Part shown: one piece after another, positions 1-12,403 of the stretch
Layout of the letters: every line of letters starts with the position of its first letter
How positions within the stretch are numbered: position 1 is the first letter of the stretch
From: Whitmania pigra
Taxonomy: Eukaryota; Annelida; Clitellata; Hirudinida; Haemopidae
Length of the DNA stretch: 64,000 bases
Assembly: GCA_021613335.1 (NCBI GenBank)
Contig: JAJTWR010000308.1
Span: 454,501 to 518,500, forward strand
Direction: 5' to 3'
Translations under genes and position numbers: made by a program
The notes under the pieces: model-generated
Database searches by the model: none
What the model was told of the DNA's origin: nothing
What the model saw: the letters and a program-made list of their open reading frames with translations, nothing else

Positions 1-170
1 CAAGTACTTGAGGTCCAAGTACCAGTACTTGAGGTCCAAGTGCAAGTACTCAAGGTCCAAGTGCAAGTACTCAAGGTCCAAGTGCAAGTACTCAAGGTCC
101 GAGCACGAGTACAAGTACAAGTATCGGAAATCGGTACTCTAGTACTAATCAAGTACAAGCACAAGCACCA
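1..170. repeat. 21-bp minisatellite
   Basis: About five to six tandem copies of a 21-bp unit, roughly aagtactcaaggtccaagtgc. The first copies carry tacttgag in place of tactcaag and the last ones decay into shorter AGTAC-rich repeats up to about 170. The array runs off the left edge of the window, so its full length is unknown. No coding potential is seen. Confidence 0.85.
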
Positions 171-2011
171 AGTACCCCGTGTCTGGCTCACATATTTTTC
201 AATAATTGGCTCAAAATAAATGTGAAATTTGCTGATCGCTTAATTGCGCTAATAGACAATGACCTACTAATAACCTGTTTATTAAGGTCATTATCACAAA
301 TAAATGAACGTTCTGATGCATTTACGCTTCATTATTTATTTAATTTTTGACACTAGTTTTAGAACAGATTTCAAAAGGAAATAATAGGAAAATTTAATTT
401 GAAACTGGACGTTATGTATATTTCTAAGTATAACAAAAATTTAAACAAGGCTAAGCTGCCTCGCATCAAACTAAGATTCCAAAGTTGCAAAAATCAAGTG
501 GCTTTCTCAAGAAACCGTATATTTTCCCACATATTAAAATCAATTTATCCAGTACTTTTAAAATCTTGGGAAAATTTATTAAATATATTTCAATATAACT
601 GCTTTTTATTTGAAAAATATTAGATGTGCTCAACCCCTTAAATCCGCAACTGGTTTCTTCCAGCGTGCGGCCCCCACGTTCTAGAACTTCCCCTGGATAT
701 TGAGTCTAGAAATATTCTAGTTATATAGGACGTTCTATTTCAAAGAGAAGTATCAAAACATTCCTGTTGCCTAGCAGTTATAACTGTTTTACAAAATTCC
801 GTTTCTTGTAAAATAGAAAGTTGAATCTTACAAAAGTTGAATATCGACTGTATAAGCCCTGAGGTCTGGCGTGTTCAACAGATGAACGGCTGCTCAGCAA
901 GTCACCGTGGACATTGTATTCGTTCAACGTTAGGTTACATCTCCAGTCCATAATTGCTATCGAAAAATAAATAGCACTGAAATCTTGAGTGGAGAGTGAA
1001 AATTAAATAATTGTTTAAAAAAATATCATGCGCTTCATTATCAATAAGCCATCTCTTAAAATCTTACCTCCGGTTCTTAATCCGCATAGAGTTAAGCATG
1101 CTACCGGAATTTAGCTGGGAATTTATACTTAGCGCAGACGGCATCCACCTCATTAGACATCTTCAGTCTCGAAGTGCTTTAGGTTTTAATCCTTAATTTG
1201 CAATTAAATTTTGATACATGATATAATATGCCATTGATTTATTGACACCATCAGTGCAATTGGTAAAATCCAACAAACTTACATTCGCCACATTACAATC
1301 ATTTTACAAGTATTAAATACTAAATATGAATTGAATTTTAGGCATAAAATGTGTCGTTGTGGCCAACGCATCCATAACAAAAATAAAAAGTCCAGCAAGT
1401 CGTCAGTGACCAAGCCGACTCTCAAATGAAGGATCATTACATACCCAACGAGACTAGAGCTTAACCTTCATCAATATCGACTTTTGTTGGGTCCCAGGTG
1501 TAGAACTCACGAAATGCAACTACTGGCATTTAATTTATAAAGGCCACTGACGTCACAGTGCACCTTAGGCAATTTCACAAATCCATAAATGGCTTGAACC
1601 ATTTTTACTTATTAAAAACCTGGACTCCCTCACAAATGTCACAGCCAAGCCTGTTTGGCAGTTATTGCTCAAACCCAACTTCAAATTTGCATTTTTTCAA
1701 GAAAGATAATCAGCAACAACAAATGAACCAGTCTCAAGATGTTTGACAAATTTTCATGATTAGACAAGCATTGCAGCAAATAATACACCTGCTAAGGACC
1801 ATATAGAAACAATAAACTGAGATTCCATCTAGGAATTATCCACACATTTGTTGCAATCACTATTATGAAATTGCAACTATTAAATTTAATGAAATATCAT
1901 TCATTATTCATTTCAACAAAATGAAAGTCACAACTGCTTAGTGCAGCTCCAAATCAAAAAACAGTTTGCTTGCTGCTAAAGCACTTAAACAACATGGACA
2001 TCCCAAACATG
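171..2011. other. intergenic, AT-rich, no gene recognised
   Basis: No exon with recognisable protein similarity was found on either strand. The open frames here are short and have no domain signature. The right part, near 1880-2011, probably includes the 3' untranslated region of the cyclophilin gene on the minus strand. Confidence 0.5.
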
Positions 2012-3007
2012 TTACTCCTTCACTGATTCTCTTTCTACAGTGTACGGACTAGCAACTTCCAGAGATCCGCAATCTGCTATGACAACATCTTTCAGTGGCT
2101 TGTCCCTTCCATCCTTTTCAGAGTTTTCAATCTTCCTCACAACATCCTGAAAAGCATTTGATCTCATCAATAAAATAAGTTAAAGACAATTAATTATCCA
2201 CCACATAAAGCTCAAACTAACCATGCCAGACACAATAACTCCAAAGACAACGTGTCTTCCGTCCAACCATTCGGTCTTCTTCGTGGTGATAAAAAACTGA
2301 GATCCATTCGTATCTTTCCCAGCATTAGCCATGGACAACCAACCGGCACCATAATGCTTCAGCTTGAAGTTCTCATCTGGAAACTTTTCACCGTAAATGC
2401 TCAGTCCTAAATCAAAATTTTATCTTTCAGCAATCAATTGGTTCAAAAGCATTTTAATGTTTTTTGAAATTGCCTCCAGTTCCATCGCCTCTTGTAAAAT
2501 CTCCACCCTGAATCATGAAGTCTTTGATAACTCTGTGAAATTTGCTACCCTTGTAATGCAACATCTTTCCATCAACCTGCCATAGAAAAACATAATTTGA
2601 CTTCCATTAGCAAAATATTCATGTCAGAAATAACATGAGTAATAAAAAAATTAATCCTATAATGTAATAAGAATTAATCATCTAGCGAGAAATAATTACC
2701 TCTTTCCCTTCGGCAATTGACTTGAAGTTAGTAACAGTTTTTGGGACTGTCTTACCAAACAAGCCTATCACGATTCTGCCAGCTTTTTCTCCACCAATCT
2801 CAATGTCGAAGAAGACCTAGAGCACAACAAAATTATTTAAATAAAAGTTGCCAATAACAATTCCGAAAACTTGTCATAATTACTAAATTTTTTAAATAAA
2901 ATTAACATAATAAACATTACCTCATCAGTAACTTTCGGTCCCTTTGCAGCATCAGAAAATATCACAAACAGGCAAAGCAACAAAAGCGAGACGAGAGAAT
3001 ATCTCAT
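2012..3007 (-). CDS. PPIB: ER cyclophilin, peptidyl-prolyl cis-trans isomerase B
   Basis: Five coding exons on the minus strand: 3007-2921, 2816-2700, 2576-2474, 2406-2222 and 2146-2012. They join in frame to 208 residues (human PPIB is about 216). The protein begins with a hydrophobic signal peptide ([20 protein letters not shown]) and then a full cyclophilin domain with the family landmarks [29 protein letters not shown] and the [10 protein letters not shown] loop. Family knowledge says it catalyses proline isomerisation during secretory protein folding in the ER. The tail ends ESVKE, not a classic KDEL. An in-frame ATG also lies ten codons upstream at 3037, but the later one starts directly at the signal peptide. 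Intron 3 (2473-2407) has a GC donor. Its coordinates fit no GT alternative that keeps the conserved GTGG-SIYG junction in frame. Confidence 0.95.
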
Positions 3008-3037
3008 CTTTGCAAATAATGAAGAACTAGGACACAC

Positions 3038-4539
3038 GTCACCACAGATAAGAGCCGAGACTTAAACAACTCCACGATACAAAACCGGCGTGTTATATTT
3101 TCATTGGATGATCAAAATGGAAATGTACTTCTTTGTTACTTCTTTGTAAAAAAAAATTATTTATAAACATTAATTTAAAAAAAAAGAAAAACCTAACACT
3201 TTTGTTAGGTCTCACAATTTGACAAATCAGAGAAATGAATAACGATTGGTTTGTGTTTGCTGAATATCTATTGCAGTGGTGTATGTTCAAAAAAAGTCCA
3301 AAAATAAATCTATACCAGTATAGAATTAAAAACATATCTTTCTATGGAGTTTTAAACTTTCGCACTTCCCCTCTAATCTAGTCGTAACAGTTAAGAAAGC
3401 TAAAGTCTCGTGTTTCAAATTTAAATCAATTAGTTCGATGACATTGTGGTGCCGTTTGAAGCTTTTTCCGGTTCCATCACCTGTCGAGAGAGGAGAGGCG
3501 GGGAAGACCCGGCAATTTTTTTTTTTGGTCCGCCAGCGTTTTAAATTATTATAATCATGACTTTATTTAATTTTCATTTACTAAATTAAAGCTACGCTTA
3601 GGCGTCCGAAATATTTCCAGGCGATCCTGGTAAATCCTTCTGGGCCTTAATCGGGGATAAATAGAATTTTCGTTTCTCAGACGACAAAAGTTCTCTGAAG
3701 CAATAAGATACGCTGACAACCCGTAATGAAAGTTGGAGGAAATTTAGGCCTAGCAATTTTTTACCGAAGTTTAAAATTCTTATGCATCATTTAAATCGTT
3801 TCAAGGTTACTTCGTTTAATAAAATTCGAAAAATTATCTCTAAATAATTCCAAAAGGTCACCATCAATAACTTGCTATAAAAACTCAAAAAACTTAACGC
3901 CATTCATCAAAAGTATACACAAAATATTATCGTAAACGTCTGAGACATTAACTGAATATGAATAAATCTGCAAAATAAACTGAGCACATCTTGGAGGAAT
4001 GGAACAATCAATTACCAACGATATGAGCAAATCGAGTGAATGTTACACAATCAAAACATTATTTCATTTACATCGACGTTTTTTGCAAGTAATTCGACAC
4101 ATAATTAACAACTTCTGATTTCAATCTCCAAAAAGGATTAAAAATAAATCTTTGATATTTACAGTAATGTGTAGTCAATCATTTTGAATAAATGCTTCAA
4201 ACAACGATATTAGATAACAGTGAAAATGTGTACCCAAGAAGTATGATAAATCACAAAAGAAATCAATTTCACACAAAAAATTTACTAACTGTAATTGTAT
4301 CATGGCTACAATTGGTTAAACATACAAGTGTGCACAAGGTAAATAAAACCAAAATATTGGTTAAGAATGGGTCTTTAAAAGCAAGGTAAGAATTTTGTCT
4401 GTTGGCAGACTCCTTTACCTGATATTAGAAGGTGAATGAATTTTATAAAATGCTATGTATTGGCATGCAATAACAGATAAACATGGTGAACGGTTAAATA
4501 ATATTCTAATTAGCTCCTAATGGAAAACAGATGAATAAG
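3038..4539. other. intergenic, no gene recognised
   Basis: This lies between the cyclophilin start and the SNX17 stop, both on the minus strand. It should hold the cyclophilin promoter and the SNX17 3' untranslated region. There is a poly-T run near 3520. No further conserved exon was seen. Confidence 0.5.
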
Positions 4540-7500
4540 CTAAAGGTCATCATCCTGAATTTCATCAAAAGCATTGTTTCCAGTAAAATAGTGCTGTGAT
4601 TGCTGGGTTAGAAGTATCTGAAAAAAGAAAACGCTTTTATCAATTGGAGGAACATAATGCGGTATTTCAAATTACGCATTATTTATTAGGAATGAATCTA
4701 AGATCTTTGCAATATTTATAACTGCTGCATTAGCTAACTACAAATTGGACTTTGGACAAAGCCTTATCATCCAATTACATCTGCCCTATGAGAACACAAA
4801 GAGCAAATTAAGTGCACAATACTACAATTCAATTTTAGAGAATGTTTAGCAAATGTTTAGCAGATACAAGAGGCACATCATAGTAATAAAAGGAATGATT
4901 CTCACGTCGCTAAAAAGTTTCGCCTCTGAAGTCTTGCGGATATTTTTCTTGAGATGAATCTGAAATTCAAAATGGACAAATGTCATAATACATTTTGAGA
5001 GAAATATTAAATAAGAATCAAATAAAACATATAGAACAAAAATTAATCATTGCCCTTGTACCTTGCTGAAATCGCCCCCACCCTTTTTCAAGATGAGCTC
5101 ATCAACCACACTTTGCAGACACATGCTGATGAGTATGGCCTGCAATTGATAAGTAACACGTGATATATAATTAGGAGATAAAGTTAAGATAATGTTTTGT
5201 GGTAATAATGTTTAACATTAATAATACAAATATTAATGTTGTATTCCAAACTGAAATTATGAAAACTAAAAATCACAAACTCATCGCCAGCTTGCAAAAA
5301 AGTTCAAGAGATTAATGCGAAAGTAAACCTGTGGACTCCAAACAGATATCCATTTTAATGTATTTTTAGCAACCAAATATTCAAAAGAAAGCTCCAATGT
5401 CTTTGGACCGAGGCCTGAAATCTTCGGATGACAATTTTCAAGGGCCTAAAATGGAAAACGAATAAAATTCAAAGCCTTTCCAAATCTAAACTTCCAAAAA
5501 AAAAGGATCACACAAGAGAAGCTATTCTCCAGCATCTGATTCTGGTGATTTTGAATTCCACCTCTTTTAACTCCCCCTATAAATTTGGATGTAAGAAATT
5601 TGCCATCAGAAACTTTCACGAATAGAAATTAATAACAACAGGTTAATTAAATTTACTCATGCTATTCGTAAAATCAGTAAAACTAGGATGACTTAACCTT
5701 AATGTAAGAATAGTAAAATATACAAAACCTACATTTATCTGAAGCCTCAACACCAACTCCTTGCTGCCAATGAAGATGGAAGCAGGTGTATGTGGCTCTG
5801 GAAAGTCTGCCACACATGGAGTCATCATGATATGGTTGTAGAACTTAAGTGTGCAGACAGACTTCAAATACTGGAAACATGGAGAAATCATTTTTTCAAC
5901 ATAATGTACTGATAATTTCATCTATAAAAAAAACTATTCCATATCATTGGAAATGAAGCATTGCGAGTTCTCACCTCAATTTTTGAACCCTTTTTGGAAA
6001 GATTTTGAAGCCTCTGCAACTGTGCTGGAGTCAAATCCACCCAGCCATTCTCAACGTCACTAACGGCCTTAAAATATGCAAACGATTATCTCCTTTTAGA
6101 CCAATTGTTTATTAAAAACATTAAAAACAGTTACTTTTAAACCACTACTGAGTGGTCACAACAACTAAGAAACAGAATTATTGAAATAATAAAATTTGTA
6201 AGGAAGGTAAAAGGTAATGAAAAAAATCATTCAACCTGATGGTACAAGAGGTTCATGGAAACTCTATCTTCAATCAAATCTTCATCATAAGCAGGGTCCC
6301 AAAAACTGTTTAAAAGTGAAATGATTAAAGGAAGAGTGAATAAATGAGTGATAAGCTCGGAAAAGCCAACGTTTTTCGAACAGAAAGTTGATGCTTTTCC
6401 GATGAGTTGAGGGAATATTTCAGCGATATGTAGGGAGATTCAAAGCCTTGCAATCTTCTTACAACTGTCAATAAGCAAACTTTCTACTGCAGGTAAACTG
6501 ATAAAAGTTAAACTAGAAAATAAAATAATATATAATTTACTTAGATTAATAATTTACTTAGATTAATAATTAACAAGTTTAACTTCAGAAACAAGTCCTT
6601 CAGAAAATGAAACCATCCATTCATTCATCCACCCCTCCATCAATAAATTTATCTGCATTTAATGGATGTCCCAGCATATCTATCCAGCCATTCAACTTCA
6701 ACACATGTTCTTTTTAATTTTTCAGCAATAAACATCACGAAAATATTATCATGGTTCTTTACATAAAACAAACATTTATCATTTTTAAAACGTATATTTT
6801 ATGAAACAAACAATCAAAAGTAACTATTTTATGGAAATGGTCGGCTAACTTGAAAAATCGTTATTTTGATTTCTGCAGACCAAGAACAATCCAAAATAGC
6901 AAAGAAACTTTTCAGGTATGTTCAATTTTGATGCAACTTCCTGAAAAAATGCAAATGAAATGGTTAATTAAACATTTGAAAACCAATCTAATTAGCCTTA
7001 CTTTCTGTAAGTAAGTCATGTTTCTTTCATCACAACACAAATAAATAATTGTTTAAAATAAATTAATAATCAATAAATTCAAATTTCAGCAGATCTCAAG
7101 GAATGATATTTTGCAGGCATCTAATAATGCTGTGACACTCTAGTAAAAGATGTACTGGTTCTTTAGTAATGCTTTAGTAATATGTACAGTAGTGCTGTAG
7201 TATTGTTTCCTATTGGTCACTCAACAACCTGATAAACAGCCTCCGTTTTGTCCAACGATTTCACTCCGACCACCACTTTCCGGTCATTGGGCGTAAAAAC
7301 CTCCAACGTTACCTCTTCATCCTTCTCCTGTAGACTTTCCTAAAATCATTAAAAATTAATTAAAACATTCAATGCTTGTCCTAGCCCAATTACTTTCTGA
7401 ACAACTTAAGGCACCAATAATAAATATAAGCAAAAAATAGCTTGTATTCACTGAGTGTTGATCATAATAAGCTACTTAGACTGTAATGCAATGTTAACAT

Positions 7501-8101
7501 TGATGATGATAACAATGCGACATAAATTATTAGTCATATATTTAGTTTAGAACCACCACTTTAGAACTTAACCTTTTGAGCACTGATGAAGAAATTTACA
7601 AAAATATCACTGGACACAATTTGCGGTATCTGACTAACTAAAAAACAAATAAAAGTAAATTAAATATATTTTCTGATGTCCATGGATATCACAATAACTT
7701 TACTCAGTTGAATATATTTTTCAAGCTCAAATCTCCTAGTTTCAACTTGAGTTGATGTTAAAGAAAATATTTTCTTTGGAGGGAATGAAGGCAATATATC
7801 GACGTCAAATTCTTTTCTTAGCTAAAATAAAAAAATATCTTAAGATGTTGTTTATGAAATTTTGCCATCAAAAGATGCAATTTACAAAGGAAACAAAGGA
7901 AATTACTTTGGCATTAAACTCATGAAACTTGGAGTACCTCAAGGAACAGTGGTATACGCCATTTATTTGTAGATTGTACACCTGTCAAAATTTCAGATGA
8001 CTGATCAGTAGCTATTTACCAAATAATCGTTCAATTCTTACCGTATACGTTGATCCGCGAGCATCCTTTATTTCACTTGTGTCGGGTATTGAAAAATGCA
8101 T
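4540..8101 (-). CDS. SNX17: sorting nexin 17 (PX plus FERM-like adaptor)
   Basis: Fifteen coding exons, 5' to 3': 8101-8042, 7981-7907, 7821-7704, 7637-7573, 7339-7229, 6940-6850, 6464-6371, 6305-6236, 6067-5975, 5870-5733, 5576-5514, 5445-5329, 5139-5062, 4959-4906, 4617-4540. They total 434 residues (human 470), and all phases agree. Residues 1 to about 105 are a PX domain opening MHFSIPDTSEIKDARGSTYT with the PPKK motif of phosphoinositide-binding PX domains. The rest is the FERM-like module with FWDPAYDED and NLLYHQ. Known role: the FERM-like part binds NPxY/NxxY cargo tails on early endosomes, and the C-terminal tail docks on the Retriever recycling complex. That tail is conserved here (NNAFDEIQDDDL). 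The human linker before it, carrying the RRRVGGTLRR-type segment, is shorter here. Introns are 60-280 bp. Confidence 0.96.
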
Positions 8102-11100
8102 TTTTGAAAGAACTCAGCATTTGTATAACCGAGAATTCGTCTCAGCTCACATGCGACACCGTCTGGGCGTAAACAATTTCGTTTAGCAAAACATCCGGGA
8201 CAAGGATCAGCTGATATCAAATAAATTCAGAATTGTTGCGTAAAATCTAATCTTAAGCAAGAACAATAATTAAATTATTTTCATTGCTGGTTATTAACGT
8301 AATTACGTCAGGTGATCAGCAATTCCATTACGCGATCCCACATCGTTCCTCACTCAAAAATAGGTCGATAAAGTAATAAAAATGTTAATAGATGACAATA
8401 TCAAACTTGTATCGTTACCTAAAGAAATTTAATGCAGGTGCACACATTAGACTGAGATTCAAACCTTCAGATAAGAGACAAGCCTTAAAAACACTATGGT
8501 GACAAAGGACAGGTTAAACTTCTGAATGAGTCACAATTATGCGGGCCCCTAGTGAGTCATAAGCATTTCAAAACATAATCATTGGATGATATATTAACTT
8601 AATATTATTGAGAGAAAGTAGTGCAAGTTAGCTCACACTATACTAAGTATCTTAAAGGGGGTGTAGTGACTGCACATCCCTACGAAGGATGTTTTGTTTA
8701 CATTCTCCGGGTTTTTACCGCGCTGATGCTTTTCATTGTCGTCAATCCGTTTATGAGTTATACCGATTGTACGTTCGATTAAAAGTCAAGTGTTAGCCTG
8801 GTTTAACACTTCAGGGGCATACCCCCGCAAAACTTTGAGGAGATGACCTTATTAGCACCTAGTCTGCTAGTCTGAAGTCAGGGTCAGGGAAACCGATTCT
8901 TCCCCCTTTCCTCAAAGGATATTGAATAATAACAACAGTTAACCCAGCCTGCAAAGGCGTCCTTGGAAATATAATACACATAATTTATATTCCTTTGTGC
9001 TTCTATACACAAAATATAAAGGAGATAAATACTTCTCTCATGTTTTAAGTTATGCTTTATTGATTTATGTGGCATTTTTTTGATTTTTTAAATATATTGA
9101 TTTAAATTTTAGCAGTTAAAAAATTTAGCTAATAGATTTGCTCAAAAGATATTGCGTACAAGGAAAGCTTCTCCATGTATCGAAATTCTGTTACTTGCGC
9201 CACCAATCGATGGCGATAATACTGGGACTTACTAATATTCTTAACATTATCATTGGTCGGATCCTAACAAACTTTACAGTGTGAACCCAGCAAGTAAAAA
9301 ACCCAGCAAATGCAAAGTTATTAAATAGGTTTTCTATCAACGATTGCTTCTTTGTTTGTTTGTAAAGTAAAAAATAACATGAACTTTTGCAAATAAAACA
9401 TTTGAATACCCCACAAAATCAATTTCTAAATACCGCCTTGATTAATACAATTAATATACTGTTGTCAAAGACTTCCACAGCCCTTAGCAAAGATCGCGCC
9501 ATAATTGTAACAATGGCTTTTCCACTTTGTGCACTTAAAGCTCTTCTCCATGGCACGGATTTTAGTTTGCCTCCTTTCGCTTTTCTTTGCTTACTGGCAA
9601 AGCCAAATTTCTATATTTTAATCTGCAATGCCACATAGTTATATTCTATTATAATATTACACATATACGCTAGTACAAGACGGGAGACTGTCACCACAAC
9701 TAATGCAATAATAATCGATTTAGGCTATAAAATTTATAAAATATAGTATAAAACAAAATTTTTGTTTATTTTTGATTGTTAATTATTCGAATTAATTTAG
9801 CTTATTCATATTCATTAACCAAGAAGGTTTGAAAATCTGTTGAAAAAAATCTTCGTCGCAGTAAATAAAGGAACTAGCATTGAATGGACCTAATTTATTG
9901 CATCAATAAAAAAAAACTCGAATATGGTCGAAAATATGGTGGCTTATTTTCTCTTGCATAACAGGCAGTTATTAAAAGAAAAATTTAAGTTCTCAAAAGT
10001 GAATGAGTTTTGCATACGTTATAAAGTGGTAAATTTATATTTTGTAATAATTTTTTTTACAAAGTTCTTATTTTATGCTCTTATATGCACAGATTCATGT
10101 ACTACACAGATATGGAAAATCAAAAAACACATCTCATAAAAATTTCTAAACATAAACACTAGCTTAACATTGAAGGAGCCACAAATTCACTTTTTCGGTG
10201 AAAACGAAAAAGGCGAATTTAATGTTTCGGCACTTGTGGTTAAAAACTAAAATTAAAATACAGTTTTAAACTTAGTGAATAAGAACCAAAAATTTTAAAA
10301 AAGCTGTTAAACCGAAGTCTTTTCAAAAGAGAAGGAAATTTTTTCACATTCAAACCACAATTCATCATTATCATAACTGACCTCTTTACCACCAATACCA
10401 TCATAAGCAACTTCAGCACTGCCTACAACATAATCACTCATCATTTCAGTTCCTAAACAGACAGCAATCTTAAGAAAACCAACCAATTGAAAGAAGAAAA
10501 ATGGCCGAGGTCGGTAGTTGAAGAATTTGACCCACGTGATCCATAAATAGCGTAGTGGTCATGGTAGCGCTGTCATGGTGATGGCAAGCCTGTTTGTGGT
10601 GGTCACTTGGGAGGATGACGTAAGGGCGATGCTTTTGGTACCGGGCTTTTTATGGATATTAATCAAGAACACAATATATTGCTCGTAAATATTCTACTTT
10701 GTGCTAATTAATTTAAATAATTATTATTGTTGATCAACACGGTTTACATTTCAGTTAAATATTTTTCAAATGTAAAGTTACTGGAATCAAATTAATTAAA
10801 TTTTCACCTGCACTACTAATTTGACGATTGAGCTTTATTTTAATTCTTTGGAGGCACCAGACGGAAACTCTCCACAACAATCCAGAGGAAGTTCTTAATT
10901 CCATCTATTTATGCACGCCAAGACTCCGTACTGGGTGAAATTCTCCTGAATAGTTTTATTAGTGAACAGATAATCTACTTGACTTATTCGGCTTTAATTA
11001 AAGTTTCTAACTTTTTCTAAACACATTTATGCTATTGGTTATGATTATGATATTTCATTTCATTTAAAAACTTTAAAAAAATGTTACTTTTCTGTTCCAC

Positions 11101-11145
11101 CTTTGCTTTCAGTGGCTTAGATTTGTATAAATTTACAACTATTTG
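8102..11145. other. intergenic region with repeat fragments
   Basis: Head-to-head spacer between SNX17 and HS6ST. A stretch at about 8806-8890 resembles the interior of the MITE copies at 11702-11901 and 16472-16670 (shared features are 'ccc(t/c)cgcaaaactttgagg' and 'tctagtctgaa'-like words). No conserved coding exon was found; open frames such as 9387-9638 and 9924-10139 look like chance frames in AT-rich DNA. Confidence 0.45.
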
Positions 11146-11158
11146 ACGAGTTATAGTT

Positions 11159-11285
11159 GTGCGCCCGCATGGCCTAACGGTTAAGGCTGCTCCTCTCACT
11201 ATGGCAGCACGGGGTTCAAACCCCGCTGCGGGTGCACCGTCCTAATCATCTAGATATGCAACGGACGTTAATAAAACATTACATT
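11159..11285 (+). mobile_element. tRNA-derived SINE, copy 1
   Basis: About 127 bp with a tRNA-like head containing a pol III A box (tggcctaacgg) and B box (ggttcaaacccc), then a short body ending cgttaataaaacatt. It is flanked by a perfect 13-bp target-site duplication, acgagttatagtt, at 11146-11158 and 11286-11298. The same sequence recurs at 21437-21567, 44549-44670 and 57215-57344, with a truncated copy at 22647-22713. Confidence 0.92.
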
Positions 11286-11552
11286 ACGAGTTATAGTTTA
11301 AATGTTTAAAGATATTTTGAGGTCGCTGGTAGCGATGACAACGGTATAAAGCATTTGGAATCTTGAAACAAGTTGCCTGTTTGTATAAATATTTCCATTA
11401 TAAATCAGAAATTATGATGAATCTATTTTTGATTAAGTTATGTTTTCGTTTGTATGGACATCAACGATAAGCTTTTGGTGGACTTTTTTATGTTTTGATT
11501 TAATCACGATATTTTATATGAGTGATTATTATTTTTGCATGATAATTCCTAA

Positions 11553-11649
11553 CCAGTGGCACAGTTAGGGGTGGGCATCAAATTATCGAAATTTGGTACC
11601 AAATTAGCAATATTAAAAAGGGGCGCCGCAACCCTTAGTTATGCCACTG
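11553..11649. mobile_element. 97-bp MITE-like element with inverted ends
   Basis: The left end reads cagtggcacagttagg and the right end, reverse complemented, reads cagtggcataactaagg, so the termini are near-perfect inverted repeats. CCTAA occurs on both sides (11548-11552 and 11650-11654) and would be a 5-bp duplication. An alternative reading is a TAA target site of PIF/Harbinger type. The element is far too short to encode a transposase, so it would be non-autonomous. Confidence 0.65.
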
Positions 11650-11701
11650 CCTAAAATTTGGTCTTGTAGAAGCCACAAGGCATTTAATCAAGTAAAACGA
11701 A

Positions 11702-11901
11702 CAGGGACGTGATTTCATCTTTGTTCAAGGGGGATAAACCCTCGCACAACTTGAGAAGACGACCTTTTTTGCTTCTAGCTAAAATTCAGACGGGAGGGGA
11801 GGAAAACCCTCTTAAATTAGGAGGTTATGATCTTTTCTTGCATCTAGTCTAAAATCAGGAAGGGAGGAACGGCCCCCTTACCCCCTTAAATTACGTCCCT
11901 G
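11702..11901. mobile_element. hAT-like MITE, copy A (200 bp)
   Basis: Starts cagggacgtgattt and ends aaattacgtccctg, a terminal inverted repeat. The flanks are aaaacgaa (11694-11701) and aaagcgaa (11902-11909), an 8-bp duplication with one mismatch, the size typical of hAT transposition. The interior is two diverged arms, each with a 'cctttttt(g)c..ctag.(c)taaaat' block. It matches copy B at 16472-16670 along most of its length. No transposase is encoded. Confidence 0.72.
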
Positions 11902-12184
11902 AAAGCGAAGCCTATTTTGTATATTTCTCGTCAAAGAAATGACCATATTTATTTACCTTGAGCATTTATCTCTCATTTATTTACAAGAGAAATGCATTTT
12001 AAGTCTTAATATCACCTTTTTTACTTAACATCTAGCGAACAATTTCTTTAATATATTACGGCGCAACACTTTAATAATTAAATACATTTTGTAATGCAAT
12101 TGGTATTTAAGTTAGTAGATTAGTGCCTTTTGTGTAATTTTACATCAAGTCATTTTCAGCTGAATGTAAATATATATTGCCCAC

Positions 12185-12209
12185 TATATAAGGAATGCAC
12201 TTTTCAGTT
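12185..12209 (+). promoter_or_regulatory. possible TATA box and initiator of HS6ST
   Basis: TATATAA at 12185-12191 is followed by a TCAGTT initiator-like word at 12204-12209, about 200 bp before the HS6ST start codon. The spacing to the initiator is a little short for a canonical core promoter, so this is a suggestion from motif and position only. Confidence 0.3.
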
Positions 12210-12403
12210 CATTTGTGTTGTCGCCGTGTTTTTGTTAGCGACTGGTGTTCGGATCTTGAATATATCGGGAACTTTGTTGGCTTTATTTTGATTTGATGTG
12301 TCTTGCACATTTCAAATAGTGCACTCAGCAGAAATAGTCACTTTCAATTCTGCTATTAGAAATTTGAGTTGTACATTTTTAGGAAAACTTAGTTGATTAG
12401 ATC

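Noticed and set aside
11159..11236. tRNA gene
   Set aside because: It has A and B boxes, but the same sequence recurs at least four times with a shared non-tRNA 3' body and target-site duplications, and it does not form a clean cloverleaf by eye. It is the head of a SINE.
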